Shown one piece after another: positions 28,574-38,138 of a stretch of 64,000 bases of DNA. Position numbers and translations under genes: made by a program. The notes under the pieces were generated by a model. It was not told the origin of the DNA and searched no databases. It saw only the letters and a program-made list of their open reading frames with translations. This DNA is from Halonatronum saccharophilum DSM 13868 (GTDB lineage Bacteria; Bacillota; Halanaerobiia; Halobacteroidales; Halobacteroidaceae), in NCBI RefSeq assembly GCF_000517025.1, contig NZ_KI912094.1, positions 656,291-720,290 of the forward strand, given 5' to 3'. Position 1 is the stretch's first letter. Every line of letters begins with the position of its first letter.

Positions 28574-29674
28574 CTATACATTAAATTTAAAGTAACATAC
28601 ATCACCATCTTTAACGATATAATCTTTACCTTCTAATCTATAGGTACCAGCTTCTCTCGCTTTAGCAAAAGACCCCACTTCAATTAAATCTTCATAGCTT
28701 ACAATTTCTGCTTTAATAAATCCTCTTTCCATATCTGTATGAATTACACCAGCAGATTGTGGTGCAGTTGATCCACTTTTAACAGTCCAAGCCCGAACTT
28801 CTTTTTCACCAGCTGTAAAAAAGGTGATTAGCCCTAAGAGTTCATAGCCAGCCCTAATTAGCTTATCCAAACCAGACTCTTTTATACCTAATTCTTCTAA
28901 GAACATTTCTTTCTCTTCACCATCAAGTTCAGAAATCTCTGCTTCTATTCTAGCACTTACTGTAACTACCTTGGCTTTTTCTTGTGAAGCTTTTTCTTTT
29001 ACTTTAGCTACTAATTGATTATCTTCATCATCTATAAGATCTTCTTCCCCTACGTTAGCAGCATATAACACAGGTTTTAATGTTAGTAAATTCAAATCCC
29101 TAATCAGCTTTTCTTCTTCTTTAGATAGACCAACACTTCTAGCTGGATCACCCTCTTCTAAAACACTCTCTACTTTCTCTAAAACAGCTAATTGTTCTTT
29201 ATAAATTTTATCACCAGTCTTAAGTAGTTTTTCAGTCTTTTCTCTCTTCTTAGTAACACTCTCTAAATCAGATAAGATCAGCTCCATATCAATAATATCT
29301 ATATCACGTAAAGGATCAACACTTCCCTCTACATGAGTAATATTCTCATCATCAAAACAACGAACAACGTGAACAATAGCATCTACTTCTCTAATATTAG
29401 CTAAGAACTTATTTCCTAACCCTTCACCTTTACTAGCTCCTTTTACTAAGCCAGCAATATCAACAAACTCAATAGCAGTTGGAATAGTCTTTTGAGGACC
29501 AATAACCTCTGTTAATTTATCCAACCTTTTATCTGGAACATCTACTATTCCCACATTTGGATCTATAGTACAAAATGGATAATTAGCAGAATCCGCTCCT
29601 GCTTCAGTAATTGCATTAAATAAAGTTGATTTACCTACATTAGGTAAACCTACAATTCCACATTTCATTCCCAT
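28574..29674 (-). CDS. ychF: Redox/ribosome-associated GTPase YchF (OLA1 family)
   Basis: P-loop NTPase of the Obg superfamily. Seen: [19 protein letters not shown] (G1), [36 protein letters not shown] (G3), a coiled-coil insertion ([17 protein letters not shown]), YAANVGE, and the C-terminal TGS-like domain with [22 protein letters not shown] (parts) and ending [12 protein letters not shown]. About 366 residues. The G4 NVGE in place of NKxD is what makes this family ATP-preferring. Start placed at ATG 29674 after AGGGGAG; the longer frame has no support. Confidence 0.96.
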   Translation of the reverse strand: MGMKCGIVGLPNVGKSTLFNAITEAGADSANYPFCTIDPNVGIVDVPDKRLDKLTEVIGPQKTIPTAIEFVDIAGLVKGASKGEGLGNKFLANIREVDAIVHVVRCFDDENITHVEGSVDPLRDIDIIDMELILSDLESVTKKREKTEKLLKTGDKIYKEQLAVLEKVESVLEEGDPARSVGLSKEEEKLIRDLNLLTLKPVLYAANVGEEDLIDDEDNQLVAKVKEKASQEKAKVVTVSARIEAEISELDGEEKEMFLEELGIKESGLDKLIRAGYELLGLITFFTAGEKEVRAWTVKSGSTAPQSAGVIHTDMERGFIKAEIVSYEDLIEVGSFAKAREAGTYRLEGKDYIVKDGDVCYFKFNV

Positions 29675-29696
29675 ATTAAAATACTCCCCTTTATAT

Positions 29697-29803
29697 AATT
29701 GATAATTGATAGTGGACAATTGATAGTTAAAGTCAAAATCTTATTAGAGTTTTTAGATTTAAGGTTCTTAACTATCAATTATCAATTTTAAACTATCAAT
29801 TGA
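29697..29803. repeat. Palindromic GATAATTGATAG-type repeat upstream of ychF
   Basis: AATTGATAATTGATAGTGG... on the left and ...CTATCAATTATCAATTTTAAAC on the right form an imperfect hairpin of about 105 bp. Same family as 5660-5768 and 12108-12192. Confidence 0.7.
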
Positions 29804-29805
29804 AC

Positions 29806-29997
29806 TTACGCTTTATTACTTCTATCTACTATCTTTTTAACACTTTTTTCAAACTTAGGTCTTGGAAGCATAATTACCCTACCACAACCTAAGCATTTAG
29901 CTCTAAAATCTATTCCCGTACGTAAAATTTCCCATTGATCCTCTCCGCAAGGGTGCTTCTTTTTAAATTTAACGATATCGCCAACAGAAAAATCCAT
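29806..29997 (-). CDS. DUF951-family protein
   Basis: 63 residues from ATG 29997 (GGGGGAG upstream). MDFSVGDIVKFKKKHPCGEDQWEI and KCLGCGRVIMLPRPKFEK (parts) match DUF951, small proteins with a CxxC pair often adjacent to mscS or ychF in Firmicutes. The three Cys (CG, CLGC) suggest metal binding. Function unknown. The family neighbourhood here (mscS upstream, ychF downstream) is the common one. Confidence 0.88.
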   Translation of the reverse strand: MDFSVGDIVKFKKKHPCGEDQWEILRTGIDFRAKCLGCGRVIMLPRPKFEKSVKKIVDRSNKA

Positions 29998-30125
29998 AAC
30001 CTTCTCCCCCAATCTCTTTTATAATAATTAATTGCTTTCAAAAAACCTTAAGGATGATTGGATATCCGTTAAATAATCCATGTAATAGTATATAATTAAT
30101 TACCATAAAAAACAAGGGCCAACAC

Positions 30126-30995
30126 CTAATCTTCCTTATTTACGATAACCATATGGTTATAAGGAATTGATATCCCTACTTGGTCAAATCTCTCTTTTAT
30201 TTTTTGGCGCAATACCCTTCCTATCTGCCAAGAATCCATTGGTTCAACCATAGCCACCACTCTAATATTAACACTAGAGTCTGCTAAATCTTGAACCCCT
30301 TGAACTGTTGGCCCTTCTTTAATAACAGAGTACTCTTCTTTGACTTCTTGGGCCAATCCCTTTAATACATCAATAGCCTCTTGAATATTTTGGTTATAAT
30401 CTATTGCAGCATCAACTACTACCCTTCTTGTAGTAGTGCTTAAATTTGTAACCTGATCAATTTTTCCGTTGGGGATAATATGTAAATCTCCATCAAAATT
30501 CCTTACCTTTGTCACTCTCAATCCAACTTCTTCCACAATTCCTTCCACATCAGAAAACTTTACATAATCATCAACCGCAAATTGCTTCTCAAATAAAATG
30601 AAAAATCCTGTAATTATATCCTGAACCAAATTTTGAGCACCAAAACCTACAGCTAAACCAATTACACCAGCACCAGCTATTATCGATGTAGTTGGAACTC
30701 CTAAAACCTCTAAAGCCATAGTACCACCTATAAAATACAGAGTATATCTTAAAGCACTCTTTAATACTATCTTTAGTGTATTGTTTCTACGCTTTAAATG
30801 TTTATCATACTTCTGCTTGTCCTCAAAAAACCTATCAATAATAAAGCCACCAAATCTCATCAATAACCTTCCAGCAATTATTATAAGTGCTATCTGAACT
30901 ACAACACTTAATAAATTTAATAAGAAATCTGGATCCCAAGCCCTGCTTCCAATATAATCTAAAGTTTGATTAAAACCATCTAAAATCTTTTCCAT
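30126..30995 (-). CDS. mscS: Small-conductance mechanosensitive channel
   Basis: MscS-family channel that vents solutes on osmotic downshock. Three hydrophobic segments; pore helix VIGLAVGFGAQNLVQDIITGFFILFEKQFAVDDYVK (seen, quoted as VGFGAQNLVQD) and the cytoplasmic beta domain with VEGIVEEVGLRVTKVRNFDG. About 289 residues, close to E. coli MscS. ATG 30995 follows GAGGAG by 8 bases; that ribosome site is the end of alr, so the genes are coupled. Relevant to a fluctuating-salt habitat. Confidence 0.94.
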   Translation of the reverse strand: MEKILDGFNQTLDYIGSRAWDPDFLLNLLSVVVQIALIIIAGRLLMRFGGFIIDRFFEDKQKYDKHLKRRNNTLKIVLKSALRYTLYFIGGTMALEVLGVPTTSIIAGAGVIGLAVGFGAQNLVQDIITGFFILFEKQFAVDDYVKFSDVEGIVEEVGLRVTKVRNFDGDLHIIPNGKIDQVTNLSTTTRRVVVDAAIDYNQNIQEAIDVLKGLAQEVKEEYSVIKEGPTVQGVQDLADSSVNIRVVAMVEPMDSWQIGRVLRQKIKERFDQVGISIPYNHMVIVNKED

Positions 30996-31000
30996 TAATT

Positions 31001-32140
31001 TCACTCCTCTCTAATATCTATTATTTCTTTACCTCTATAAAATACCCTGGGTACCCTAGGAGAAATCCTTGAGATTATTTCATAATTAATTGTATTTAAT
31101 TTTTCAGCTAATTCACTCGCCTCTATATTATCACCTACATCTTCACCTATTAAAGTAACTTCATCACCAACTTCAGCCTCAGTACCACTTAAATCTATCA
31201 TCATCTGATCCATGCATATATTACCTATCACCGGAACTCGTTGGCCCTTAAATAAAACCTCCGTTATTCCTGATAAAGCTCTAGAATAACCATCATGATA
31301 CCCTACTGGCAAAGTTCCTATTCTAGTCTTTTTCTTGGTAGTATACCTTCCCCCATAGCTTATCTTGGTATCTTCTTCAACTTCTTTTAAATAAACAATT
31401 TTAGCCTTCCACTTTAGTGCAGACTTTAATTTTATCTTTCTTCTTAAGGGTTTATCAGGATAAAGACCATACATAATTATCCCCATCCTAACTAAATTAT
31501 AATGAGTCTGTGGGAAATTAATAATTGCTCCACTATTTGCTGTATGTAATATAGGAATCTCAATACCCTCACTTTTTAAAGAAGAGATTACCCTATTAAA
31601 CTTCTCTAATTGCTCCATTGTATAATCCTCATTAGTATCAGCCATAGAAAAGTGAGTAAAAGCCCCTTCTATCTCTAGATTAGGTAACTGAGCTATCCTT
31701 CTTATCTCCTTTAGAGCCTGATCAGGTAGTAAACCAATCCTTCCCATCCCAGTATCTAGCTTTATATGAACTTTAACCTTTTGACCAAATCCAGAAAGAT
31801 ACTCTGCCAAATCATAGCTATAAATAGTAGGGGTTAAATCATACTTTAAAACATCATCTACCTGATTAAAATATAAAGTTCCTAAGATTAATATAGGAGC
31901 TTTTATCCCTTCCCTTCTTAATTGTATCCCTTCAGTAACAGTAGCAACACCTAAGCATTTACAACCTACCTTCAAAGCAATTTTAGCAATTTCAATAATT
32001 CCATGACCATAAGCATTTGCTTTAACAACAGCCATTATATTAACGCCTTCATTAATTCTACTTTTAACCGACCTGATATTCTCCTCAATTGCATCTAAAT
32101 CTATCTCTACCCAAGTAGGCCTTAAATTCTTAATCTCCAT
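31001..32140 (-). CDS. alr: Alanine racemase
   Basis: PLP enzyme making D-Ala for the cell wall. Seen: TWVEIDLDAIEENIRSV, NIMAVVKANAYGHGI (PLP lysine), HIKLDTGMGRIG, FTHFSMADT, TANSGAIINFPQTHYNLVRMG-like segment, SYGGRY, ATLPVGYHDG-like RIGTLPVGYHDGYSR (catalytic Tyr region nearby), GNICMDQMMIDL. About 379 residues. ATG 32140 follows GGAGGAAGG by 7 bases; TTG 32158 is not needed. Followed directly by mscS. Confidence 0.95.
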   Translation of the reverse strand: MEIKNLRPTWVEIDLDAIEENIRSVKSRINEGVNIMAVVKANAYGHGIIEIAKIALKVGCKCLGVATVTEGIQLRREGIKAPILILGTLYFNQVDDVLKYDLTPTIYSYDLAEYLSGFGQKVKVHIKLDTGMGRIGLLPDQALKEIRRIAQLPNLEIEGAFTHFSMADTNEDYTMEQLEKFNRVISSLKSEGIEIPILHTANSGAIINFPQTHYNLVRMGIIMYGLYPDKPLRRKIKLKSALKWKAKIVYLKEVEEDTKISYGGRYTTKKKTRIGTLPVGYHDGYSRALSGITEVLFKGQRVPVIGNICMDQMMIDLSGTEAEVGDEVTLIGEDVGDNIEASELAEKLNTINYEIISRISPRVPRVFYRGKEIIDIREE

Positions 32141-32228
32141 TATTATCCCTTCCTCCAAGACTTCCTCTTTTCCGGTATTTTTTCGAAAATTACCTCACCT
32201 TTATTTTAACTCATTTTTTTTATTAATC

Positions 32229-33257
32229 CTAGCTCTCTTTAAATAAAAATCCCCCTAAGTATTTGATCATTAAAAGAGAGAATAACCCTAGACTTATTCT
32301 GCCAAGCTGTGGATAAATTAATTCAACCAACTTAGAAAAAGGCAATCTAGTAATAGGTACTATTAAAAACAAAATATAAAAAAGCCCCTTGCCCCTTGAT
32401 ATATTATAATCTTTATTTAAGCGATCAACTAAAACATACAGATTACAAGTTGCTGTAGTAATCATTGCTGCCCATAAAGTAATAGCATAAGGGTAATATA
32501 GACCCCTTTTATAAACATATATAATATTTAATACTGGAACTTCACTTTTAGATATCGCAGGATAATATAGATAAAGTATATGAGCAATAGTTAGTGCCAA
32601 CCCACCTAATAATACTCCTCCTATAAAGATTCCACTTAAAAGTTCCTTTTTGTCATACTCTAAAGTTAATGGTAATAAGACAGTTAAGGCTAAAATCAAA
32701 TTATATCCAGTATAGATAAAAGATGAGCTTAACCACCTAAGACCTATTACCTCTTCTTTAAAATTATAATCAAAAGCTTCTGTTAGATTAATTGAAGTAA
32801 ATACTAATATTCCAATCAAAAGAGGAATAAATATAACATTTAGCTTTACTATCCCTTCAACTCCATAATAGTTGGCCCCTGCTACAATAATTATCGTTAA
32901 TAACAAACCTAATCCACCAGGAATAGCAAATAATTCCCCAACAACCTCTTTACTTCCAGATAACATAACGATCAAACTTCCTACTAAAAATAAGGTCAAT
33001 ATCCAATCTGACAAAAAACCAACTCTTTTACCACCAACTTTATAAAATAATTCTTTATAGTCATTAACATTTAAATTATAACTCATACTAAGAAAACTAA
33101 CTCCTAAAAAACTAAAGAACAAAGCTGATAACAAAATACCAAAAAGACCTTTGTTTCCGTATATAACAAAAAACTGTAATATCTCCTGACCAGAAGCAAA
33201 ACCAGCTCCAATTACAGCACCAATATATATTAATGCAACTTGAAGACTCTTCTTCAC
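32229..33257 (-). CDS. YkvI-family membrane transporter-like protein
   Basis: 342 residues with about ten hydrophobic segments. The N-terminus SLQVALIYIGAVIGAGFASGQEILQFF is the LeuT/APC-fold first helix seen in YkvI and related branched-chain-type carriers; VIMLSGSKEVVGELF and ATCNLYVLVDRLN follow. Substrate not known. GTG start after AAGGGG. Divergent from yyaC. Confidence 0.82.
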   Translation of the reverse strand: MKKSLQVALIYIGAVIGAGFASGQEILQFFVIYGNKGLFGILLSALFFSFLGVSFLSMSYNLNVNDYKELFYKVGGKRVGFLSDWILTLFLVGSLIVMLSGSKEVVGELFAIPGGLGLLLTIIIVAGANYYGVEGIVKLNVIFIPLLIGILVFTSINLTEAFDYNFKEEVIGLRWLSSSFIYTGYNLILALTVLLPLTLEYDKKELLSGIFIGGVLLGGLALTIAHILYLYYPAISKSEVPVLNIIYVYKRGLYYPYAITLWAAMITTATCNLYVLVDRLNKDYNISRGKGLFYILFLIVPITRLPFSKLVELIYPQLGRISLGLFSLLMIKYLGGFLFKES

Positions 33258-33444
33258 ACCATCACCCCTTAATTATATATATGATAGGATGATTAAATAA
33301 ATTTAGGAAAAAGATTACAGTTTATCTCGGTAATAAATTACATATATTAAAAATAAACACCTTAATAAAAATCATTATTTTAATTTAATATAAATATATA
33401 GGGTAAAATTAATCTCAAATCTTAATGTAAATGAGGGTGTAAAA

Positions 33445-34065
33445 ATGGATAAATTAAAAAGCTTAATACAATTTAATAAAAACAGCCAAGAACAACTTAA
33501 GCGTCAAAAATTATTGAAACAAAGCAGAGTTGACATTAATGATCCTTTAGCGATTAATAATTTGAAAAAATTAATAAAACACAAGTTAAAAAATAAATAT
33601 GATCCTTTACATCAAGACCTAGTATTAATATGTATTGGAAGTGATAGGTCAACTGGAGATTCTCTTGGCCCTTTAACTGGATCAAAATTAAATAATTTTA
33701 ATTTTGATAAAAAAGTAAGTGTCCTAGGTTCTTTAGAATCACCAGTCCATGCTAAAAATCTTCAAGAGACTTTAAATTATATAGATAAAAACTACTCCAA
33801 CCCCTTTATTATTGCAATAGATGCCAGTCTAGGTAAGAGTAGTAGCGTTGGATCAATAAGTATAAATGATGGCGCATTAAAACCAGGTTCAGGAGTTAAT
33901 AAAAACTTACCTGAAGTTGGAGATATCCATATAACTGGTTTAGTTAATGTATCAGGTTATATGGAATACTTCGTCTTACAAAGCACCAGGTTACATATAG
34001 TTGTACAAATGTCTAAAATAATTGCTTATTCTCTAGTTCAATCTATAAAAAGCATCTATAATTAA
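33445..34065 (+). CDS. yyaC: Spore protease YyaC
   Basis: 206 residues. LVLICIGSDRSTGDSLGPLTGSKL, VLGSLESPVHAKNL, IAIDASLGKSSSVGSI and KPGSGVNKNLPEVGDIHITGLVN match YyaC, related to the GPR protease fold and confined to spore formers. It is the only + strand gene left of the origin, against replication-fork polarity, as in B. subtilis where yyaC is likewise near parAB. Expected under a forespore sigma factor, but I could not identify such a promoter. ATG after GAGGG. Confidence 0.9.
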   Translation: MDKLKSLIQFNKNSQEQLKRQKLLKQSRVDINDPLAINNLKKLIKHKLKNKYDPLHQDLVLICIGSDRSTGDSLGPLTGSKLNNFNFDKKVSVLGSLESPVHAKNLQETLNYIDKNYSNPFIIAIDASLGKSSSVGSISINDGALKPGSGVNKNLPEVGDIHITGLVNVSGYMEYFVLQSTRLHIVVQMSKIIAYSLVQSIKSIYN

Positions 34066-34100
34066 AAGCTTTAATCCCCTTGTTTGGGGATTAAAGCTTT
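34065..34100. terminator. Bidirectional terminator between yyaC and GNAT gene
   Basis: 15-bp perfect stem AAAGCTTTAATCCCC (34065-34079) with GGGGATTAAAGCTTT (34086-34100), loop TTGTTT. It serves the convergent yyaC (+) and acetyltransferase (-) genes. Confidence 0.85.
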
Positions 34101-34105
34101 AATTA

Positions 34106-34555
34106 TTATAATTCTATAGTCATCTTAATATGATTAATTCCAGCTTCTTCAAATACCTTACCTGAAACTACATTAAATCCTCTTTTTTTATAAAAAGATA
34201 CTGCATCCTCTTGAGCATTCAAGAATACCTTTTTAACTTCCTTACTCTTGGCCCATTGTAACACTTCTCTTACTAACTGAGTACCAATACCTTTTCCCCT
34301 AAACTCTTTTTTTACAGCCATCCTACCTAACTTAGCCAGATCATCTTTAATAAGCAAACGACAAATACCTATAACTTCTTTATCTAAGCATCCTATAAAG
34401 TGAATTGCTCCCTCATCCTTCTCATCCACCTCTAAGCTAAGAGGAACCCCTTGCTCTTTTACAAATACTTCTTTTCTTAAATTTAAAGATCTTTCTAATT
34501 CATCTTTATTATTAGTCTTTTTAATCTTTATTTTGCTACACTTTTTTTTTACCAT
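34106..34555 (-). CDS. GNAT acetyltransferase
   Basis: 149 residues. LRKEVFVKEQGVPLSLEVDEKDE and GAIHFIGCLDKEVIGICRLL, then the acetyl-CoA loop GRMAVKKEFRGKGIGTQLV and LNAQEDAVSFYKKRGFNV, a YjcF/ElaA-type GNAT. Substrate unknown. Its ATG overlaps the bactofilin 3' end by 20 bp, so the genes are co-transcribed. Confidence 0.88.
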   Translation of the reverse strand: MVKKKCSKIKIKKTNNKDELERSLNLRKEVFVKEQGVPLSLEVDEKDEGAIHFIGCLDKEVIGICRLLIKDDLAKLGRMAVKKEFRGKGIGTQLVREVLQWAKSKEVKKVFLNAQEDAVSFYKKRGFNVVSGKVFEEAGINHIKMTIEL

Positions 34556-34967
34556 TATTCTTCTCTGATTTATCTTCTCTCTTAGTTTCTTTCATCTTAT
34601 CTTCAATATTATTTGAATTCATCTTGGATCTACTACTACCTTTAAAGGTTGCGCCATCATGAATTATTAAATTAGAGATACATATATCACCTATCAACTT
34701 TCCTGATTCAACAATCTCTAATTTCTCATCTGCCTTAACATCTCCTTCTACACTCCCGGCAATCATTACATTGCTACCTGTAACGTTTGCTTTCAACTTA
34801 CCTTCTCTACCTATGTAAACATCCCCTTTAGTTATCAACTCTCCTTCTAACTCACCATCAATTCGAATTGACTCTTCAACCTTAATAACTCCTTCAATCT
34901 TAGTACTGTTACTTATTATAGTCCCGACATTTTTAGCATTCTTCTTCTTTTTTTTCTTTCCAAACAT
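34536..34967 (-). CDS. Bactofilin family cytoskeletal protein
   Basis: 143 residues. A Lys-rich N-terminus, then the right-handed beta-helix core: VGTIISNSTKIEGVIKV, IRIDGELEGELITKGDVYIG, VMIAGSVEGDVKADEKLEI, GKLIGDICISNLIIHDGATFKG. The tail is Lys/Glu/Asn-rich. Bactofilins self-assemble and often guide peptidoglycan hydrolases; here an M23 peptidase gene is directly upstream, the usual partnership. Confidence 0.92.
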   Translation of the reverse strand: MFGKKKKKKNAKNVGTIISNSTKIEGVIKVEESIRIDGELEGELITKGDVYIGREGKLKANVTGSNVMIAGSVEGDVKADEKLEIVESGKLIGDICISNLIIHDGATFKGSSRSKMNSNNIEDKMKETKREDKSEKNNGKKKV

Positions 34968-35017
34968 TTTATAATATCCCCCTTATAGATAACTATTTAT
35001 ATTATACTTAGCCTAGA

Positions 35018-35977
35018 TTAATTTATATATTCCCTTGGGTTTACTGGATCTCCATTATACTGTACTTCATAATGAAGGTGTGGACCTGTACTACGACCTG
35101 AATTACCAGAAAGAGCAATTACATCTCCTCTTTCAACTTTATCCCCTACTTCAACTAAAAGCCTATTATTATGAGCATATAAAGTCCTATATCCATAGCC
35201 ATGATCAATAATTACCGTTCTTCCATACCCCCCATGATTTCTTGATAAAACAACTTTTCCACTTCCTGTTGCAATAATCTTATGATTATACCAGATACCA
35301 ATATCTATACCGCTATGAAATACTTCTCTTTGTAAAACAGGGTGGAGTCTATCACCAAATCCAGAAGTTATTCGACCTTCTCCTCCTCGAACAGGCCACC
35401 CCCTTGGCTTAGCTTCTAAATAATTACCATACTCTACAACCTCTTCTCTTAACTGATTTAAATTTTGTCTTTGTTTTGGTAGAATTTCATTTAGCATATC
35501 TAAATTTGCTTGTGCATATTTAATTAGGTCTACAGTAGAGTTTTCAGGATCATCAAAAGTATAATATCCAACATTTTGTTCCATATTATTTTTGAAATCA
35601 CTCATACTTATTTGATCATTAAGTTCTATCAACTCTTTTATTTGTTGGTTTTCCGTTATAACATCACCAAATTGATCTCTAACCTTCTCTATCTCCCCAG
35701 TTAATTCAAATAATTGTTCCTTTAAAAATTCATTTTCTTGACTAATACTATTATTTTTATATCTAATATCTTCTAAATTGTTTATCATATCTAACGATAT
35801 ACTATGCTCTCTATAAAAGTAAGCTAAAGATCCTACTAATGATACTATAGCCACTAAAATAAGAGTCAAACATAATTTTATTAGTCCTTTAGATATGTTA
35901 TAAGTCTTTATATTATTTTGATTTCGAGGAACAATCTTAAAAGTTATTTTATTTTTTTCTTTATAATAATTTGACAT
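35018..35977 (-). CDS. M23 (LytM-type) peptidase with coiled coil
   Basis: 319 residues: one N-terminal membrane segment (LIKLCLTLILVAIVSLVGSL), a coiled-coil stretch about residues 65-175, and a C-terminal zinc peptidase with GRITSGFGDRLHPVLQREVFHSGIDIG (in parts; His and Asp ligands) and GPHLHYEVQYNG (HxH ligand). Likely anchored outside the cell and acting on peptidoglycan cross-links. Followed by bactofilin, a common cell-shape pairing. Confidence 0.92.
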   Translation of the reverse strand: MSNYYKEKNKITFKIVPRNQNNIKTYNISKGLIKLCLTLILVAIVSLVGSLAYFYREHSISLDMINNLEDIRYKNNSISQENEFLKEQLFELTGEIEKVRDQFGDVITENQQIKELIELNDQISMSDFKNNMEQNVGYYTFDDPENSTVDLIKYAQANLDMLNEILPKQRQNLNQLREEVVEYGNYLEAKPRGWPVRGGEGRITSGFGDRLHPVLQREVFHSGIDIGIWYNHKIIATGSGKVVLSRNHGGYGRTVIIDHGYGYRTLYAHNNRLLVEVGDKVERGDVIALSGNSGRSTGPHLHYEVQYNGDPVNPREYIN

Positions 35978-36194
35978 ACCTAGGTCCCCCTTCTTTTATG
36001 ATAATATAATATTAGAACATACTAAAACCGCTTTATTATTATATTATTCAACATAAAAGACTTTTTCCCTTTTTAAACTTAAGATTTCAATTTTATTTTT
36101 TATTTATCATTTTTCCATATTTTTTTATTTGAAATGTAGCTTAATTATCTATATTCGATGATTTTACTTATTATAATTATTTATAGAATTATCT

Positions 36195-36866
36195 CTAAAA
36201 TATGTACGAGAGAAGTATTATCACAAAAACTGATGGTAATAGATTACCTACTTTCAACTTTGTTAGATTAAACATACTAAAAGATATCCCAATTATCAAT
36301 AAACCACCAACAGCTGTCATATCATTAATAATAGAATCTGTTAAAAAAATAGATATACTACTTGCTAATAATGTAATAGTACCCTGATAAATAAGAACTG
36401 GAATTGCTGATAACAAAACTCCTAACCCTAAGGTAGAAGCAAAGGCAATTGCTGAAAATCCATCTAATAAGGATTTAGCATATAAAGTTGAAGGATCACC
36501 TAAAATACCGTCTTGTATTGCTCCCATAATAGCCATTGCTCCTACACAATATATTAAACTACATTGAATAAAACCTTCTGCTATATTTCCTTTGTTTCCA
36601 AATTTACTTTCTAATAACTTAGCCATTTGATTAAGCTTATCTTCAATTCCAATATATTCACCTATTAATCCACCAATTAACAAACTAAAAATTATTAAAG
36701 ATATGTTTTCTCCTTCTAAGGCCATCTTCATACCAATAAGTAGTACAGCCAAACTTAAGCCCTGCATAGCTATATCTTTAAATCTATCTTCAAACTTATC
36801 ACCTAAAAATAATCCAATTCCACCACCAGCTAAGATAGCAATGGTATTTACTATTGTACCTCTCAT
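36195..36866 (-). CDS. DUF554-family membrane protein
   Basis: 223 residues, seven or so hydrophobic segments. MRGTIVNTIAILAGGGIGLFLG, FIQCSLIYCVGAMAIMGAIQDG (parts), LLDGFSAIAFASTLGLGVLLSAIPVLIYQG and GGLLIIGISFSMFNLTKLKVGNLLP are the DUF554 (YqgA/YdfK) pattern. Function not known; putative transporter. Stand-alone gene, ATG after GGGAAG. Confidence 0.88.
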   Translation of the reverse strand: MRGTIVNTIAILAGGGIGLFLGDKFEDRFKDIAMQGLSLAVLLIGMKMALEGENISLIIFSLLIGGLIGEYIGIEDKLNQMAKLLESKFGNKGNIAEGFIQCSLIYCVGAMAIMGAIQDGILGDPSTLYAKSLLDGFSAIAFASTLGLGVLLSAIPVLIYQGTITLLASSISIFLTDSIINDMTAVGGLLIIGISFSMFNLTKLKVGNLLPSVFVIILLSYIF

Positions 36867-36933
36867 TAAACTTCCCTTCTTTCTTGATTATTAAACTTAC
36901 ATAAGTATTACTCTTCACTCATTACCCATTACT

Positions 36934-36953
36934 AGTGGCACGAAAGTGCCACT
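36934..36953 (-). terminator. Small GNRA-loop hairpin after cysteine desulfurase
   Basis: AGTGGCAC-GAAA-GTGCCACT, 8-bp stem with a GAAA tetraloop between the desulfurase stop and the DUF554 gene. No strong T-run, so it may end or merely stabilise the transcript. Confidence 0.45.
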
Positions 36954-36974
36954 TCATTACTATTAAATGTAAAT

Positions 36975-38117
36975 TTACAGTTTACCTACAATATCTTTTA
37001 TAGCTTTAATTGTTCGCTCTATCTCTTCTTCAGTATTAAAATAACCTAAACTTAGCCTTACTGTACCTCTCTCTTCTGTCCCTAAAGTTTTATGGGCCAA
37101 GGGCGCACAGTGCAAACCAGTTCTTACCCCTATATTAAAGAATTTATCTAATATATAACCTACTTCCCCAGAGTCTTCATCACCCAAATTAAAGGAGATA
37201 ACTGATACCCTCTCCTCAATATTTAAAGGACCATATAATATTATTTGAGGTATAGTCTTTAACTTCTCTATTAGGTAAGAAGTTAATCTATCTTCATACT
37301 TACTTATCTTCTCTATCCCCTCTTTTAGGATAAACTCTATCCCAGCCTTTAACCCAGCAATACCTGGAGTATTAGATGTTCCACTTTCGTATCTATCCGG
37401 TCTAACATTGGGTTGATATAAATCTTCAGAATAACTCCCTGTTCCTCCATACATTAAAGGTTTAAGGGCTATATCTTCTCTTAAATATAGTCCTCCTGTC
37501 CCTTGGGGGCCAAATAGCCCCTTATGGCCTGTAAAGGCTAACATGTCAATTTTCATTTCCTGAACATCTATTGCCCGTACTCCTGCTGTTTGAGCAGCAT
37601 CAACCAAAAAATAAATCCCTTTACCCTCTAATAACTTGCCAACCTCTTCTATAGGAGCTAAAGATCCTGTTACATTAGACCCATGATCCATTATCACCAA
37701 CTTAGTATTATTATTTAAGGATTCTTTAATCTGCTTAGATTTTATTTGGCCTAAAGAATCTGCCTTAACTATAGTTAATTCAACACCTCTTCTTTCTAAT
37801 TCTTTTAAAGGTCTTAAAATAGAATTGTGAGCCATAGTGGTAGTAACTACATGGTCTCCAACTTTCAAACTTCCTTTGATAGCCAAGTTTAGAGCCTCTG
37901 TGGCATTAGAAGTGAAAATAATTTCCCTAGAACTATTAGCATTAAAGAAAGAGGCTAAGAGTTCTCTTGTTTTAAAGATTAACTCTCCTGCCTCTATAGC
38001 CATTTTATGCCCTGCCCTACCTGGGTTAGCACTAGAATTTCTCATAAATTTATCCATAGCCTGATAAACTCTTTCTGGCTTTGGCCAAGTAGTAGCAGCA
38101 TTATCAAGATAAATCAT
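36975..38117 (-). CDS. Class-V cysteine desulfurase (SufS-like)
   Basis: 380 residues, PLP enzyme releasing sulfur from cysteine. Seen: MIYLDNAATTWPKPERVY, ANPGRAGHKMAIEAGE, TSNATEALNLAIKGSL, DHGSNVTGSLAPIEEVGKL (part), VDAAQTAGVRAIDV, AFTGHKGLFGPQGTGGLYLRE (PLP Lys in HKG), and RTGLHCAPLAHKTLGTEERGTVRLSLGYFNTEEEI (catalytic Cys in LHCAP). This is the small class related to the selenium/molybdenum-linked desulfurases. It starts 21 bp after hydF, suggesting it supplies sulfur in H-cluster assembly. Confidence 0.9.
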   Translation of the reverse strand: MIYLDNAATTWPKPERVYQAMDKFMRNSSANPGRAGHKMAIEAGELIFKTRELLASFFNANSSREIIFTSNATEALNLAIKGSLKVGDHVVTTTMAHNSILRPLKELERRGVELTIVKADSLGQIKSKQIKESLNNNTKLVIMDHGSNVTGSLAPIEEVGKLLEGKGIYFLVDAAQTAGVRAIDVQEMKIDMLAFTGHKGLFGPQGTGGLYLREDIALKPLMYGGTGSYSEDLYQPNVRPDRYESGTSNTPGIAGLKAGIEFILKEGIEKISKYEDRLTSYLIEKLKTIPQIILYGPLNIEERVSVISFNLGDEDSGEVGYILDKFFNIGVRTGLHCAPLAHKTLGTEERGTVRLSLGYFNTEEEIERTIKAIKDIVGKL

Positions 38118-38138
38118 CTTCTCCCCTCCTATTAATTA

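Noticed and set aside
30013..30125. Small gene between mscS and the DUF951 gene
   Set aside because: No frame with a ribosome site and start codon of useful length was found.
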